Positions 42,839 to 50,680 of a stretch of DNA of 56,076 nt are shown here, in pieces. Made by a program: the position numbers and the translations under genes. The first letter of the stretch is position 1, and each line of letters opens with the position of its first letter. The stretch lies in assembly GCA_034430155.1 (NCBI GenBank), contig DAOUET010000022.1, positions 1 through 56,076 of the forward strand, in the 5' to 3' direction. Origin of the DNA: DAOUET01 sp034430155 (GTDB lineage: Bacteria > Chloroflexota > Anaerolineae > Anaerolineales > UBA4823). A model generated the notes under the pieces. It saw nothing but the letters and a program-made list of their open reading frames with translations. It was not told where the DNA came from and did no database searches.

Positions 42839-43834
42839 TTATGGGATGGTCTTTTGTTCGAAGGCGATGGCCTGGATAAATTTTTCTACCCAGGCTTTCT
42901 TGAAAGCTTCAACTACTACCGGGTCGTATTGGCTTCCAATATTTCTCAGGATTTCCTCATATGCATCTTCCAGGGTCTTGGCAGAACGATAGGGCCTGGA
43001 AGTGGTCATAGCGTCGAAACTGTCTGCGACCGCCACGATTCTGGCTGCCAAAGGAATCTCCTCAGCCGCCAAGCCGTCAGGATATCCTTGACCATCCCAA
43101 CGCTCGTGGTGGTGGCGGATCACAGGGATAGCTGCGACCAGGTAGGGGATATCTCGGATCATTTCAGTACCGGTGATTGGGTGCTTTTGAATTTCAACCC
43201 AATCATCCCTGGTTAGAGGCTTAATTTTGCTTAAGATGGCTTCTCGAATGTGAATCTTGCCGATATCGTGCAGGATAGCGCCAAAGCGCAGCTGTTCCAG
43301 GAGTTTGCCTTGCCAGCCAATGTGTTCCGCCAAAGCAAGCGAGTAGGCCATCACGCGCTCTACGTGGCCGCGGGTGTAATGGTCCCTAATTTCAATTGCA
43401 TTAGCCAGTACGCTCAGGCTAGTTTCATAAGATTGTTGTAGCTGAGCCATATGCAGTTGGCGCGAACGGGCCAAACGGGCGCGCACTGCTGTGACCAGTT
43501 CCTCGCGAGTCAAGGGTTTTACCAGATAATCCTCCGCTCCCAGGTCTTTTCCCGTGAGAATATCTTCCTTCTCTCCCCGGGCAGTCAGGAAAACAAAGGG
43601 TATCATCACCCATTCAGGCCGGTTGCGCACAGAGCGGAAAAAAGTATAGCCGTCCATCTCGGGCATGGAGATATCGGATAAGATCAGGTCGGGGTTGATG
43701 GTTTTCATTTTTTCGAGGGCTTCGCGACCATTAGCGGCAGTATAGACCATAAACCCTTCCAAGCCCAACATCTCGCGCAAGCCCTCGCGCAAGGCGTGAT
43801 TATCTTCGACCACGAGTAAAGTTTCCTGACTCAT
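42839..43834 (-). CDS. Response regulator with HD-GYP domain
   Basis: 331 residues. The receiver domain (about 1-125) has the phospho-acceptor Asp in PDLILSDISMPEMDG, with Thr (FLTARG) and Lys (YLVKPL) switch residues. The HD-GYP domain (about 145-320) has HD (ILHDIGKIHI), H-HHERWDGQGYP-G and DSFDAMTTSRPYR. Intact HD and GYP motifs predict c-di-GMP phosphodiesterase activity controlled by phosphorylation. No diguanylate cyclase or histidine kinase is adjacent. Its start overlaps the P1-peptidase stop by 4 nt (ATGA), so the two genes are coupled. Confidence 0.92.
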   Translation of the reverse strand: MSQETLLVVEDNHALREGLREMLGLEGFMVYTAANGREALEKMKTINPDLILSDISMPEMDGYTFFRSVRNRPEWVMIPFVFLTARGEKEDILTGKDLGAEDYLVKPLTREELVTAVRARLARSRQLHMAQLQQSYETSLSVLANAIEIRDHYTRGHVERVMAYSLALAEHIGWQGKLLEQLRFGAILHDIGKIHIREAILSKIKPLTRDDWVEIQKHPITGTEMIRDIPYLVAAIPVIRHHHERWDGQGYPDGLAAEEIPLAARIVAVADSFDAMTTSRPYRSAKTLEDAYEEILRNIGSQYDPVVVEAFKKAWVEKFIQAIAFEQKTIP

Positions 43835-44832
43835 GTACTCACCTCTCCGCAGGCTGGTAAACCCGCAGCTGGTTTGGCAGCCCGCACCGCTCGCAGTATG
43901 GCCTGGGAAAAAACCTCAGCCGCAAAAGCGCCCACAATGTTAACGTCGGCATCGCGTTCGTCGGTAGCCAGGGCAAAAATGGTATCCCCATCTAACATGG
44001 TGTGGGCTGGTCGAATGCAACGTGCCAGGCCATCTTGAGCCATTTGGGCGACTTTGTTTACCTGCTCTTTGTTTAGTCGGGCGTTTGTGGCGACGACCCC
44101 AATGACGGTATTTTCCTTGCTGGAAAAACCGAGTATGGTTCGCCCCACCAGCGATCTCATGGTTTGCAGGGTATCTGCAAAATAACCTTTGGTTCCAATT
44201 TTAATGGGCCCTTTCTGGAGGGTGCGCGCCCCAGCCACTATCTGCCCTGTGTTGGGGTCGATAACGTCACCGAAGGCGTTGACGGCGGCGATGGCGCCTA
44301 CGATTACTTTGCTTCCGATTTCCAGGCTGGCAGTGCCGATGCCGGATTTCATGGCTTGCCCTAATCCCAGGATTTTACCGACGGTTGCACCTGTTCCTGC
44401 GCCGACGTTGCCTTCAGCAGGGGGATCTGTGGAGGCGTTCAGACAGGCCTGGTAACCCATGGCAGAGTCGGGGCGCACATTCGATTTCCCGAGTCCCAGA
44501 TCAAAGAGAATAGCTGCCGGAACGATGGGGACCTTGGCCACGCGCACGTCAAAACCCACATTTTTCTCTTCGAGATAGCGCACCACGCCGCTGGCTGAAT
44601 CCAGTCCGAAAGCCGAACCACCGGAGAGCACCACGCCGTGGACCTGAGTCACCAGGTGCATAGGATGCATGGCGTCCGTCTCGCGTGTACCTGGGGCGCC
44701 GCCGCGCTGATCCACCCCACCGGCAGCCCCCTTTTCACATAGGATCACTGTGCATCCCGTCAGGGCTTCGTCATCCTGGGCATGCCCGACAAGCAGGCCG
44801 GGAACATCGGTAATGGCGTTTTTAAGATTCAT
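43831..44832 (-). CDS. P1-family peptidase (DmpA-like aminopeptidase)
   Basis: 333 residues. These Ntn-fold enzymes self-cleave and act as aminopeptidases on L- or D-residues or beta-peptides. Family signatures: ITDVPGLLVGHAQD at the start, GVVLSGGSAFGLDSASGVVRY, GNVGAGTGATVGK (about 152-164), and VIGVVATNARLNKEQ, whose Thr/Asn region corresponds to the self-processing site by family analogy. DGDTIFALAT follows. It is upstream of, and overlaps, the HD-GYP gene. No signal peptide. The physiological substrate is unknown. Confidence 0.88.
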   Translation of the reverse strand: MNLKNAITDVPGLLVGHAQDDEALTGCTVILCEKGAAGGVDQRGGAPGTRETDAMHPMHLVTQVHGVVLSGGSAFGLDSASGVVRYLEEKNVGFDVRVAKVPIVPAAILFDLGLGKSNVRPDSAMGYQACLNASTDPPAEGNVGAGTGATVGKILGLGQAMKSGIGTASLEIGSKVIVGAIAAVNAFGDVIDPNTGQIVAGARTLQKGPIKIGTKGYFADTLQTMRSLVGRTILGFSSKENTVIGVVATNARLNKEQVNKVAQMAQDGLARCIRPAHTMLDGDTIFALATDERDADVNIVGAFAAEVFSQAILRAVRAAKPAAGLPACGEVST

Positions 44833-45083
44833 GGGCAGGTATATGCACCTCTTTCCGAGCGAAAAGATAAATCTATGAACTATATGAGGCGTTTTCTTGT
44901 GTTTGATAGGAATTCACCCAAATATACCCCACCTGGGCGTAATTGGCAAATGGTCCCAAGCAGGCGGTTAAGGCAACCGCATCAGGCGCTTTGCCGCCAT
45001 GAACTACCTGTATTTGAGGCAGGTCTTGGTGGGAAAAAAAGGACAAAAAAGTAAGAAATTTAACCCCCTTCGCGTCTATTTAA

Positions 45084-45156
45084 TGAGCGCGAGAGGACTC
45101 GAACCTCCAACCAATGGCTTAAAAGGCCACTGCTCTGCCACTTGAGCTACGCGCCC
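45084..45156 (-). tRNA. tRNA-Lys (anticodon UUU)
   Basis: A 73-nt cloverleaf on the minus strand: acceptor GGGCGCG / CGCGCTC with one G-U pair, discriminator A, a D arm with GCTC / GAGC, anticodon stem GTGGC / GCCAT, loop CTTTTAA giving anticodon TTT, and a T arm with GGTTCGAGTCC. CCA is not encoded. A consensus-like promoter lies immediately upstream. Confidence 0.95.
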
Positions 45157-45167
45157 AGGCGGATAGC

Positions 45168-45196
45168 ATTCTATCATGCGAGCGGTCGACCGTCAA
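45168..45196 (-). promoter_or_regulatory. Promoter of tRNA-Lys
   Basis: Minus strand TTGACG (45191-45196), 17-nt spacer, TAGAAT (45168-45173). The start is predicted a few nt before the mature 5' end at 45156. Confidence 0.8.
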
Positions 45197-45259
45197 CGCC
45201 CACCTGGATCGAGAAACAAACCCTCAGGCAGCCTATGGGGGCAGCCTGGCAAGATGACC

Positions 45260-45288
45260 TTGACGTTTAGAAGACCAATTGTTACTAT
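45260..45288 (+). promoter_or_regulatory. Promoter of the thioredoxin gene
   Basis: TTGACG (45260-45265), 17-nt spacer, TACTAT (45283-45288); predicted leader about 35 nt. Confidence 0.65.
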
Positions 45289-45328
45289 GAACCCAACAAA
45301 TACACCAGGACTATTTAAGGAGGTATGA

Positions 45329-45661
45329 ATGGCCAATATCCCTGAAGTCACCGATAATACTTTTAAAGACGAAGTGCTTTCCAATCCCAAGCCGGTACTG
45401 GTGGATTTCTCCGCAGTTTGGTGCGGGCCGTGTAAGTTGCTCGATCCTATCGTAGAGCAACTTGCTCACGAGTGGGCTGAGGATGTTAAAGTAGTCAAGC
45501 TGGATGTGGACAACAACCCCAATATCACCATGCATTATCAGGTCATGGGAGTGCCAACTCTTATGCTTTTCATTAACGGGGAAACACGGGAGCGTATCGT
45601 CGGTTACCAGCCCAAGGACCGCATTACTTCTAAGCTCACCCCGCACATCCAGAAGAATTGA
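45329..45661 (+). CDS. trxA: Thioredoxin
   Basis: 110 residues, standard length. The active site WCGPC (about 31-35) with the buried Asp (VDFSAVW) and cis-Pro (GVPTLMLF, about 75-82) are all present. It reduces protein disulfides in the cytoplasm with thioredoxin reductase, which is not in the window. A strong AAGGAGGT site lies 6 nt before the ATG. It is a monocistronic unit with its own promoter and terminator. Confidence 0.95.
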   Translation: MANIPEVTDNTFKDEVLSNPKPVLVDFSAVWCGPCKLLDPIVEQLAHEWAEDVKVVKLDVDNNPNITMHYQVMGVPTLMLFINGETRERIVGYQPKDRITSKLTPHIQKN

Positions 45662-45707
45662 AGCTGAACCCACAAAGATACCTATAATTTCAGCCTCGAA
45701 AAAGAAG

Positions 45708-45738
45708 ATCCCGAGCGGATTTGCGCCTGGGATTTTTT
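45708..45738 (+). terminator. Terminator of trxA
   Basis: ATCCC...GGGAT with inner GC pairing (45708-45712 and 45729-45733), followed by TTTTTT. About 45 nt after the stop. Confidence 0.7.
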
Positions 45739-45771
45739 ATTTCATAAGGACACTTGTTTTTTAAACGATTC

Positions 45772-45800
45772 TTGAGTATACTTTTATTTATTGATAATAG
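45772..45800 (+). promoter_or_regulatory. Promoter of the Fur-cbiMQO operon
   Basis: TTGAGT (45772-45777), 17 nt, TAATAG (45795-45800). It overlaps the inverted repeat at 45788-45809. Confidence 0.5.
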
Positions 45801-45809
45801 TTGCAATAA
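45788..45809. promoter_or_regulatory. Candidate Fur-family operator
   Basis: TTATTG, 10 nt, CAATAA: a perfect 6-bp inverted repeat in a very AT-rich context, covering the predicted -10 and 16 nt from the regulator's ATG. The placement is typical of autorepression by Fur, Zur or Nur proteins. Confidence 0.5.
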
Positions 45810-45824
45810 CGATTAGTCACAATT

Positions 45825-46256
45825 ATGGATAAAATCAATATTACCCTGGCGCGATTACGCAGTCAAGGCTACCGCCTGACTCCTCAACGGTTGACCATAT
45901 TGCATATCCTGAGCGAATCAGGAGATCATCTGACCCCCTTAGAGATTTACCTGAAGGCCCGGCAAGCCCTGCCGGGTATCACCGAAGCTACGATCTACCG
46001 CACCCTGAATTTCCTAACAGAAAAGGAACTGGTCCTGGCCGCCCACATCGGCAGCGGCCAACTGGTCTACGAGATTGCCGAACACGATCACGACCACCTG
46101 ATTTGCCGGGCTTGCGGAAAGACTCACGAGATCGACCACATTGCCCTAAAATCCTTATACGAATACTTTGAATCCACTACGGGCTACCAGATTGATTCGG
46201 TCCACCAAACATTCTTCGGCCTTTGCCCTGAATGTCAGAAGAAAAACAACCTCTAA
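45825..46256 (+). CDS. Fur-family metal-responsive repressor (Zur/Nur/Fur)
   Basis: 143 residues. The winged helix is at about 1-80 (GYRLTPQRLTILHIL, then TEATIYRTLNFLTEKELV). The metal-binding half has HDHDHLICRACGKTHEIDH (His cluster plus the first CxxC) and FFGLCPECQKK (second CxxC), the latter two pairs forming the structural zinc site. Genes directly downstream encode a Co/Ni-type ECF transporter, so Ni, Co or Zn is a likelier signal than Fe; sequence alone does not decide. Ten nt separate its stop from the next start region, so it heads an operon with cbiM. Confidence 0.9.
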   Translation: MDKINITLARLRSQGYRLTPQRLTILHILSESGDHLTPLEIYLKARQALPGITEATIYRTLNFLTEKELVLAAHIGSGQLVYEIAEHDHDHLICRACGKTHEIDHIALKSLYEYFESTTGYQIDSVHQTFFGLCPECQKKNNL

Positions 46257-46271
46257 AGGAGAAAAGTGTCG

Positions 46272-47228
46272 ATGGCTACCTTTCCATTCTTTTTCAAGCC
46301 ACTGCTGATGCATATCCCAGATGGATTCCTCAACCTTCCAATGGCAGGGGTATTCTGGGCCATAAGCATCTTAATGATAGTTTTGGCAGTTCACTATACT
46401 CAGGGTGAGCTCAACGAACGGCGCATTCCGCTGATGGGAGTCATGGCAGCCTTTATTTTCGCAGCCCAAATGATCAACTTCCCGGTAGTTGGGGGCACAT
46501 CGGGACACTTGCTAGGAGGCGTATTGGCGGCCATTACGCTTGGCCCCTGGGCAGGCATACTGGTCATGACCAGCGTGATCGCCGTCCAGGGTCTGCTATT
46601 CCAGGATGGCGGACTGCTAGTAATGGGAGCCAATATATTTAACATGGGGATCTTGACGGCTGTCATCGGTTACGGCCTGTACCGTACCGTGGCTGGCCGG
46701 AGCCGGGGCGTACGCCTGGTGGTAGCCGGCCTGGCAGCCTGGCTTTCTGTAATCGCAGGCGCGCTGGTGACGGCATTGCAGCTGTGGCTCAGCGGTACGG
46801 CGCTTTTAGAAGTCATCGTTCCGGCCATGCTCAGCGTACACGTCTTTATAGGCATCGGCGAAGCGCTCATTACGGTAGCGGCCTTGGCGTTCATCATGCA
46901 AGTTCGCCCAGATCTGATATCTGCGCAAGCCAGTACGGGAAACGGTGGTCGAGGCTGGATAGCTGCTGGGCTGGCAGTGAGCTTACTGGTGGTGATGCTT
47001 TCACCGCTGGCTTCGGCAGACCCAGATGGGTTAGAACGGGTAGCAATCAACCTGGGGTTCATTGATCGCGGCGCCAATCCCGTCTACCATATTCTGCCAG
47101 ACTATACCATCCCCGCGCTTGGTAAGGGTCCTCTCTCTACGATCCTGGCTGGCGTATTGGGTGCACTGATCGTTGCGGCCCTATCCATCCTGATCGTCAG
47201 GCTATTTCGGCGCCCAATAAAATCCTAA
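46272..47228 (+). CDS. cbiM: ECF transporter substrate-capture protein CbiM/NikM with C-terminal PDGLE-type (CbiN-like) part
   Basis: 318 residues from the ATG at 46272 (a GTG 6 nt earlier is also possible; AAGGAG precedes both). The hallmark MHIPDGFL occurs at residues 13-20. In studied CbiM/NikM proteins this Met-His forms the N-terminus and binds the metal, so either translation starts internally at 46308 (no ribosome binding site seen) or the 12-residue leader is removed. Further motifs are AAFIFAAQMINFPVVGGTSGHLLGG, QGLLFQDGGLLVMGANIFNMG and HVFIGIGEALIT. After about 215 residues a CbiN/NikN-like segment follows with SPLASADPDGLERVA. It captures Ni(II) or Co(II) for import. It is cotranscribed with cbiQ, 4 nt away. 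Confidence 0.9.
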   Translation: MATFPFFFKPLLMHIPDGFLNLPMAGVFWAISILMIVLAVHYTQGELNERRIPLMGVMAAFIFAAQMINFPVVGGTSGHLLGGVLAAITLGPWAGILVMTSVIAVQGLLFQDGGLLVMGANIFNMGILTAVIGYGLYRTVAGRSRGVRLVVAGLAAWLSVIAGALVTALQLWLSGTALLEVIVPAMLSVHVFIGIGEALITVAALAFIMQVRPDLISAQASTGNGGRGWIAAGLAVSLLVVMLSPLASADPDGLERVAINLGFIDRGANPVYHILPDYTIPALGKGPLSTILAGVLGALIVAALSILIVRLFRRPIKS

Positions 47229-47232
47229 ACCA

Positions 47233-48024
47233 ATGCATGCTGACCTGTTTGACCGCTACCAAACCCGGGGAAGTCCTATCCATAATCTAGAGCCGCGGGT
47301 CAAACTGGTGGTAACGGTCCTGTTCATCCTCTCGAACGTCCTTCTACCCGACGGTGCCTGGTTAGGGTTTGGGCTCTCTTTCAGCTTCGTCCTGCTTATC
47401 AGCGTACTGGCCAGGTTAGGTCCAGGATACGCCGTCAGGCGCTCATTTGTAGCCCTACCTTTTGCATTGGCAGCCATCAGCGCAGTTTTCGCGCAGCCCG
47501 GGGAAGCGATTGAAACGGTAAAACTCGGCTCCTGGACCTTGGTCGTTACTGAGGCTGGGTTGATCCGATTTGCCAGCATCGTGCTGCGCAGCTGGCTTTC
47601 TGTCCAAATGGCCATCTTGCTCACCGCCACCACCCAGTTTCCAGATCTGGCGCACGCTTTCCGACACCTGCGCGTTCCGCGGGTTTTGGTAGCCATCATC
47701 TCATTCATGTACCGTTACCTGTTCATCCTGAGCGATGAGGCCCTGCGCCTTCTTCGGGCTCGGGAGGCCAGGAGCGCCCGCATACCGGAGAGCAAGAAGT
47801 CACCACCAACCTTGTGGAAAGCAAAGGTAACCGGCAATATGGTGGGACAGCTTTTCCTACGCAGCTACGAACGCAGCGATCGGGTCTATTCTGCCATGCT
47901 GGCGCGCGGCTATAGCGGGCACCTGCTGACCCTAAACCCCCACACCATGCACATGAAGGATTGGGGCATGGGTATGCTGGCGGTTACTATGCTAATTTGT
48001 CTGCAAATCATCGCGCGTATTTAG
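47233..48024 (+). CDS. cbiQ: ECF transporter transmembrane component CbiQ
   Basis: 263 residues. The T component couples the ATPase to the substrate-capture protein. Visible features: N-terminal PRVKLVVTVLFIL, several helices, FRHLRVPRVLVAIISFMYRYLFIL, and the coupling-helix motifs LLRAREAR and AMLARGYSG (Ala-Arg-Gly type). It starts 4 nt after cbiM without an obvious ribosome binding site, suggesting coupled translation. A gap of about 150 nt separates it from cbiO. Confidence 0.92.
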   Translation: MHADLFDRYQTRGSPIHNLEPRVKLVVTVLFILSNVLLPDGAWLGFGLSFSFVLLISVLARLGPGYAVRRSFVALPFALAAISAVFAQPGEAIETVKLGSWTLVVTEAGLIRFASIVLRSWLSVQMAILLTATTQFPDLAHAFRHLRVPRVLVAIISFMYRYLFILSDEALRLLRAREARSARIPESKKSPPTLWKAKVTGNMVGQLFLRSYERSDRVYSAMLARGYSGHLLTLNPHTMHMKDWGMGMLAVTMLICLQIIARI

Positions 48025-48176
48025 GCCGGTGCGAAATTGGGTAATGTAAAGTCAGAACGGGATAACTGCTTTGACCTTCAAGCCGGTACTAAACCCGAAC
48101 TCACGTTAATGGAATTATTTTCTTGGATTGCGGGTGAAACCGGCCATCTGCAGTAAAGAAGAAATACGATCCTAAA

Positions 48177-48953
48177 ATGCCAATCGTACACCAGCCGACT
48201 ACCCAGGCCAAGGTCGCCCTTCCAGGGAGCACCACAGAGGATCACAGGCCAATATTACTCATCGAAGCCCTCAGCTTCAGCTATCCGGATGGGCATGAAG
48301 CGCTGCACGAGGTCTCGTTACAGATCAACCGGAGCGAAAAAGTCGCATTGGTGGGCCCTAACGGAGCTGGAAAGAGCACCCTGATATTGCACCTTATCGG
48401 CATTCTCAGCGGAAACGGATCAGTGCTGATATCCGGTTTCGAGGTCGCCAAACCAAACCTGGCTCATATCCGTTCTAAAGTAGGGCTGGTGTTTCAGAAT
48501 CCAGATGACCAGCTATTCTCGCCGACCGTGTTTGAAGATGTAGCCTTTGGTCCCTTGCACATGGGATTGCCTGAAGAAGAAATATACCGGCGGGTAAGGC
48601 GAGCTCTTGAACAGGTAGGTATGAGCGGTTATGGGGAGCGGCTTTCGCACCATCTAAGCGCCGGCGAGAAAAAACGCATTGCAATCGCCACGGTGCTTTC
48701 GATGAACCCAGAAATCCTGGTACTGGACGAACCATCTGCAGGTTTGGACCCGCGAGCCAGGCGCAGCCTGATCAAATTGTTACATGATCTATCCATAACC
48801 ATGTTGGTCTCTACCCACGATATGTTGATGGTGCGCGAGCTTTTCCCTCGCATGGTTATCATGGATGAGGGATGCATCGTAGCAGATGGCCCAACCGAGA
48901 ACCTCATGATGGACGTCCCGTTGCTAACAGCCCATGGGCTGGAGCGCCCATAA
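48177..48953 (+). CDS. cbiO: ECF transporter ATPase CbiO
   Basis: 258 residues. ABC ATPase motifs: Walker A GPNGAGKST (about 60-68), Q-loop VFQNPDDQLF, signature HHLSAGEKKR (an LSGGQ variant), Walker B ILVLDEPSAGLDP and H-loop STHD. The DDQLF after the Q-loop is typical of ECF-type ATPases. An N-terminal extension of about 25 residues is not conserved in style. Only one ATPase is present, so it would act as a homodimer. It ends before a strong bidirectional terminator, closing the operon. Confidence 0.93.
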   Translation: MPIVHQPTTQAKVALPGSTTEDHRPILLIEALSFSYPDGHEALHEVSLQINRSEKVALVGPNGAGKSTLILHLIGILSGNGSVLISGFEVAKPNLAHIRSKVGLVFQNPDDQLFSPTVFEDVAFGPLHMGLPEEEIYRRVRRALEQVGMSGYGERLSHHLSAGEKKRIAIATVLSMNPEILVLDEPSAGLDPRARRSLIKLLHDLSITMLVSTHDMLMVRELFPRMVIMDEGCIVADGPTENLMMDVPLLTAHGLERP

Positions 48954-48980
48954 AATAAGATCAGACATGCCTCCGGAATC

Positions 48981-49021
48981 AAAAACGTGGTGACGAGCAA
49001 TGGGCTTGCCACCACGTTTTT
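48981..49021. terminator. Bidirectional terminator between cbiO and metK
   Basis: AAAAACGTGGTG / CACCACGTTTTT (48981-48992 and 49010-49021), a 12-bp perfect outer stem with A and T runs in both directions. It serves the convergent cbiO and metK units. Confidence 0.85.
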
Positions 49022-49037
49022 ATCAAGACCGCTGTAA

Positions 49038-50276
49038 TTAATCGGCAAGGACTGCCACACTATCACTCACTTGCGCTGCCTGGCGCAACACATCCACCCG
49101 GTCAATGCTCTCCCAGGAGAGGTCCAGGTCGTCCCGGCCAAAGTGACCGTAATTGGCGACTTGCTGGTAAATGGGATGGCGCAGATCCAAATCTCGAATG
49201 ATAGCCCCCGGGCGCAAATCAAAGTGCTCTGTGATCAAGGCGGCAATCTGCTCATCTGAGATGCGACCAGTGCCAAAGGTTTCCACATTGATGCTGAGGG
49301 GGTGGGCTACCCCGATGGCGTAGGCTACCTGGATCTCGCAGCGCTGCGCTAATCCAGCTGCTACCACATTTTTCGCAGCCCAGCGAGCCGCATAGGCAGC
49401 TGAGCGATCGACTTTGGTGGGATCTTTACCGCTAAAGCAACCGCCGCCGTGACGCCCCATCCCTCCATAAGTGTCCACGATGATCTTGCGTCCAGTCAAG
49501 CCCGAATCGCCTAAGGGTCCACCGATCACAAACCGACCGGTCGGATTTACATAAATCTTCAAGTTGTCATCCACCATTTCCGGTGGCAGGACCGGTAGGA
49601 TAACAGTCTCAATGACGCCCTCGCGGATATCCTTATTAGAAATATCAGGAGCGTGTTGTGTGCTGACCAAGACGGTGTCGATCCTCTTGGGTTGGCCGTA
49701 GCTGTACTCAACCGTGACTTGGCTCTTGCCATCAGGACGCAACCAGGGTAAGGTACCGTCTTTACGCACCTCACTCAAGCGACGGGTGAGCTTATGAGCC
49801 AGATAAATGGGCATGGGCATCAATACGGGCGTCTCATTGCAGGCAAAGCCAAACATCATCCCCTGATCACCGGCTCCAATTGAATCCACCTCGTCATCAG
49901 TCATCTCGCCAGATTTCGCTTCCAAGGATTTATCTACGCCCATGGCGATATCTCCCGATTGACGGGCAATAGCGACCTGCACTCCGCAGGTGTTGCCATC
50001 AAATCCCTTAGCGCTATCGTCGTAACCAATCTGGGTGATTATCCTGCGAGCCAGCTCGTCAAAGTTTATATAGGCTTTAGTGGTGATCTCGCCCAGGAAC
50101 ATGACGAAACCGGTCTTGGTGGCTACTTCGCAAGCCACGCGTGACCTGGGGTCCTCTGCCAGACAGGCATCAAGTACGGCGTCGCTAAGCCGGTCGCAAA
50201 TCTTATCCGGGTGCCCTTCTGTGACCGATTCTGATGTAAACAACAGGCGAGACGACCGCATGAAAGTGGTGCTCAT
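49038..50276 (-). CDS. metK: S-adenosylmethionine synthetase
   Basis: 412 residues. It makes SAM from methionine and ATP. Motifs: FTSESVTEGHPDKICDRLSDAVLDA at the N-terminus (ATP/Mg site), GAGDQGMMFGFA (methionine-binding GAGDQG), GGPLGDSGLTGRKIIVDTYGG, and GGGCFSGKDPTKVDRSAAY. The ATG at 50276 has GGAGG 7 nt upstream; a longer start at 50345 would run into the riboswitch region. It is expressed behind a SAM-I riboswitch, so its own product shuts it down. Confidence 0.96.
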   Translation of the reverse strand: MSTTFMRSSRLLFTSESVTEGHPDKICDRLSDAVLDACLAEDPRSRVACEVATKTGFVMFLGEITTKAYINFDELARRIITQIGYDDSAKGFDGNTCGVQVAIARQSGDIAMGVDKSLEAKSGEMTDDEVDSIGAGDQGMMFGFACNETPVLMPMPIYLAHKLTRRLSEVRKDGTLPWLRPDGKSQVTVEYSYGQPKRIDTVLVSTQHAPDISNKDIREGVIETVILPVLPPEMVDDNLKIYVNPTGRFVIGGPLGDSGLTGRKIIVDTYGGMGRHGGGCFSGKDPTKVDRSAAYAARWAAKNVVAAGLAQRCEIQVAYAIGVAHPLSINVETFGTGRISDEQIAALITEHFDLRPGAIIRDLDLRHPIYQQVANYGHFGRDDLDLSWESIDRVDVLRQAAQVSDSVAVLAD

Positions 50277-50303
50277 AGCAATACCTCCGGTGTATAAAAT
50301 AAA

Positions 50304-50352
50304 ATTGCCCATCTCAGGAGAGAAAGGGCAAAAACGCAGTCGCACGGCTGCC
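50304..50352 (-). promoter_or_regulatory. Expression platform of the metK riboswitch
   Basis: Two competing structures can be drawn on the minus strand. One pairs GAAAGGGCA with TGCCCTTTC and would use the 3' strand of P1. The other is a small GCAG / CTGC hairpin followed by GTTTTT. With SAM bound P1 forms and the second, terminator-like hairpin can form; without SAM the first would act as antiterminator. This is a hand-drawn model. Confidence 0.5.
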
Positions 50353-50483
50353 CTTTCATCTTCCAGAACATCCGTCTGCCGGAATTGGCACCTTTGAGTC
50401 TTCCCGCCATACCAAGCACAGGAACAAATCCTCAGGTTGCCGAGGCTTCACAGGGCCGGTCCCTCCGCCTCTCTGGATGAAAG
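50353..50483 (-). promoter_or_regulatory. SAM-I (S-box) riboswitch aptamer
   Basis: On the minus strand: P1 CTTTCATC (50476-50483) pairs with GATGAAAG (50353-50360). Inside lie the conserved S-box strings AGAGAGGCGGAGGGAC, GGCCCTGTGAAGCC, CGGCAACC, AAGGTGCCAATTCC and CTGGAAGATGAAAG, in the right order and spacing. It binds S-adenosylmethionine and controls metK downstream. Confidence 0.95.
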
Positions 50484-50515
50484 TGCCGATCAGGGCTATA
50501 GATTTGTTATAAGTG

Positions 50516-50544
50516 ATGATACCATGAATAAAAATAGAAGTCAA
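50516..50544 (-). promoter_or_regulatory. Promoter of the metK leader
   Basis: Minus strand TTGACT (50539-50544), 17-nt spacer, TATCAT (50516-50521). Transcription would begin about 25 nt before the riboswitch P1 stem. Confidence 0.75.
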
Positions 50545-50680
50545 ACGGAGCCGTAATCGTGGAACAGCAATAGCCGTGGCAAGCTCAGGGAGGCTTTTTT
50601 TCTTCCGCTCTCTAACGGGGAATTGGGCCTCCCCCAGGACAACGCAAACAATCGCCCAACAAAGGCAGTTTCTTAACCAC

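Noticed and set aside
50585..50603. Possible terminator with a seven-T run
   Set aside because: Only a 4-bp AGCC/GGCT stem with a long loop, and no plus-strand gene upstream that would need it.
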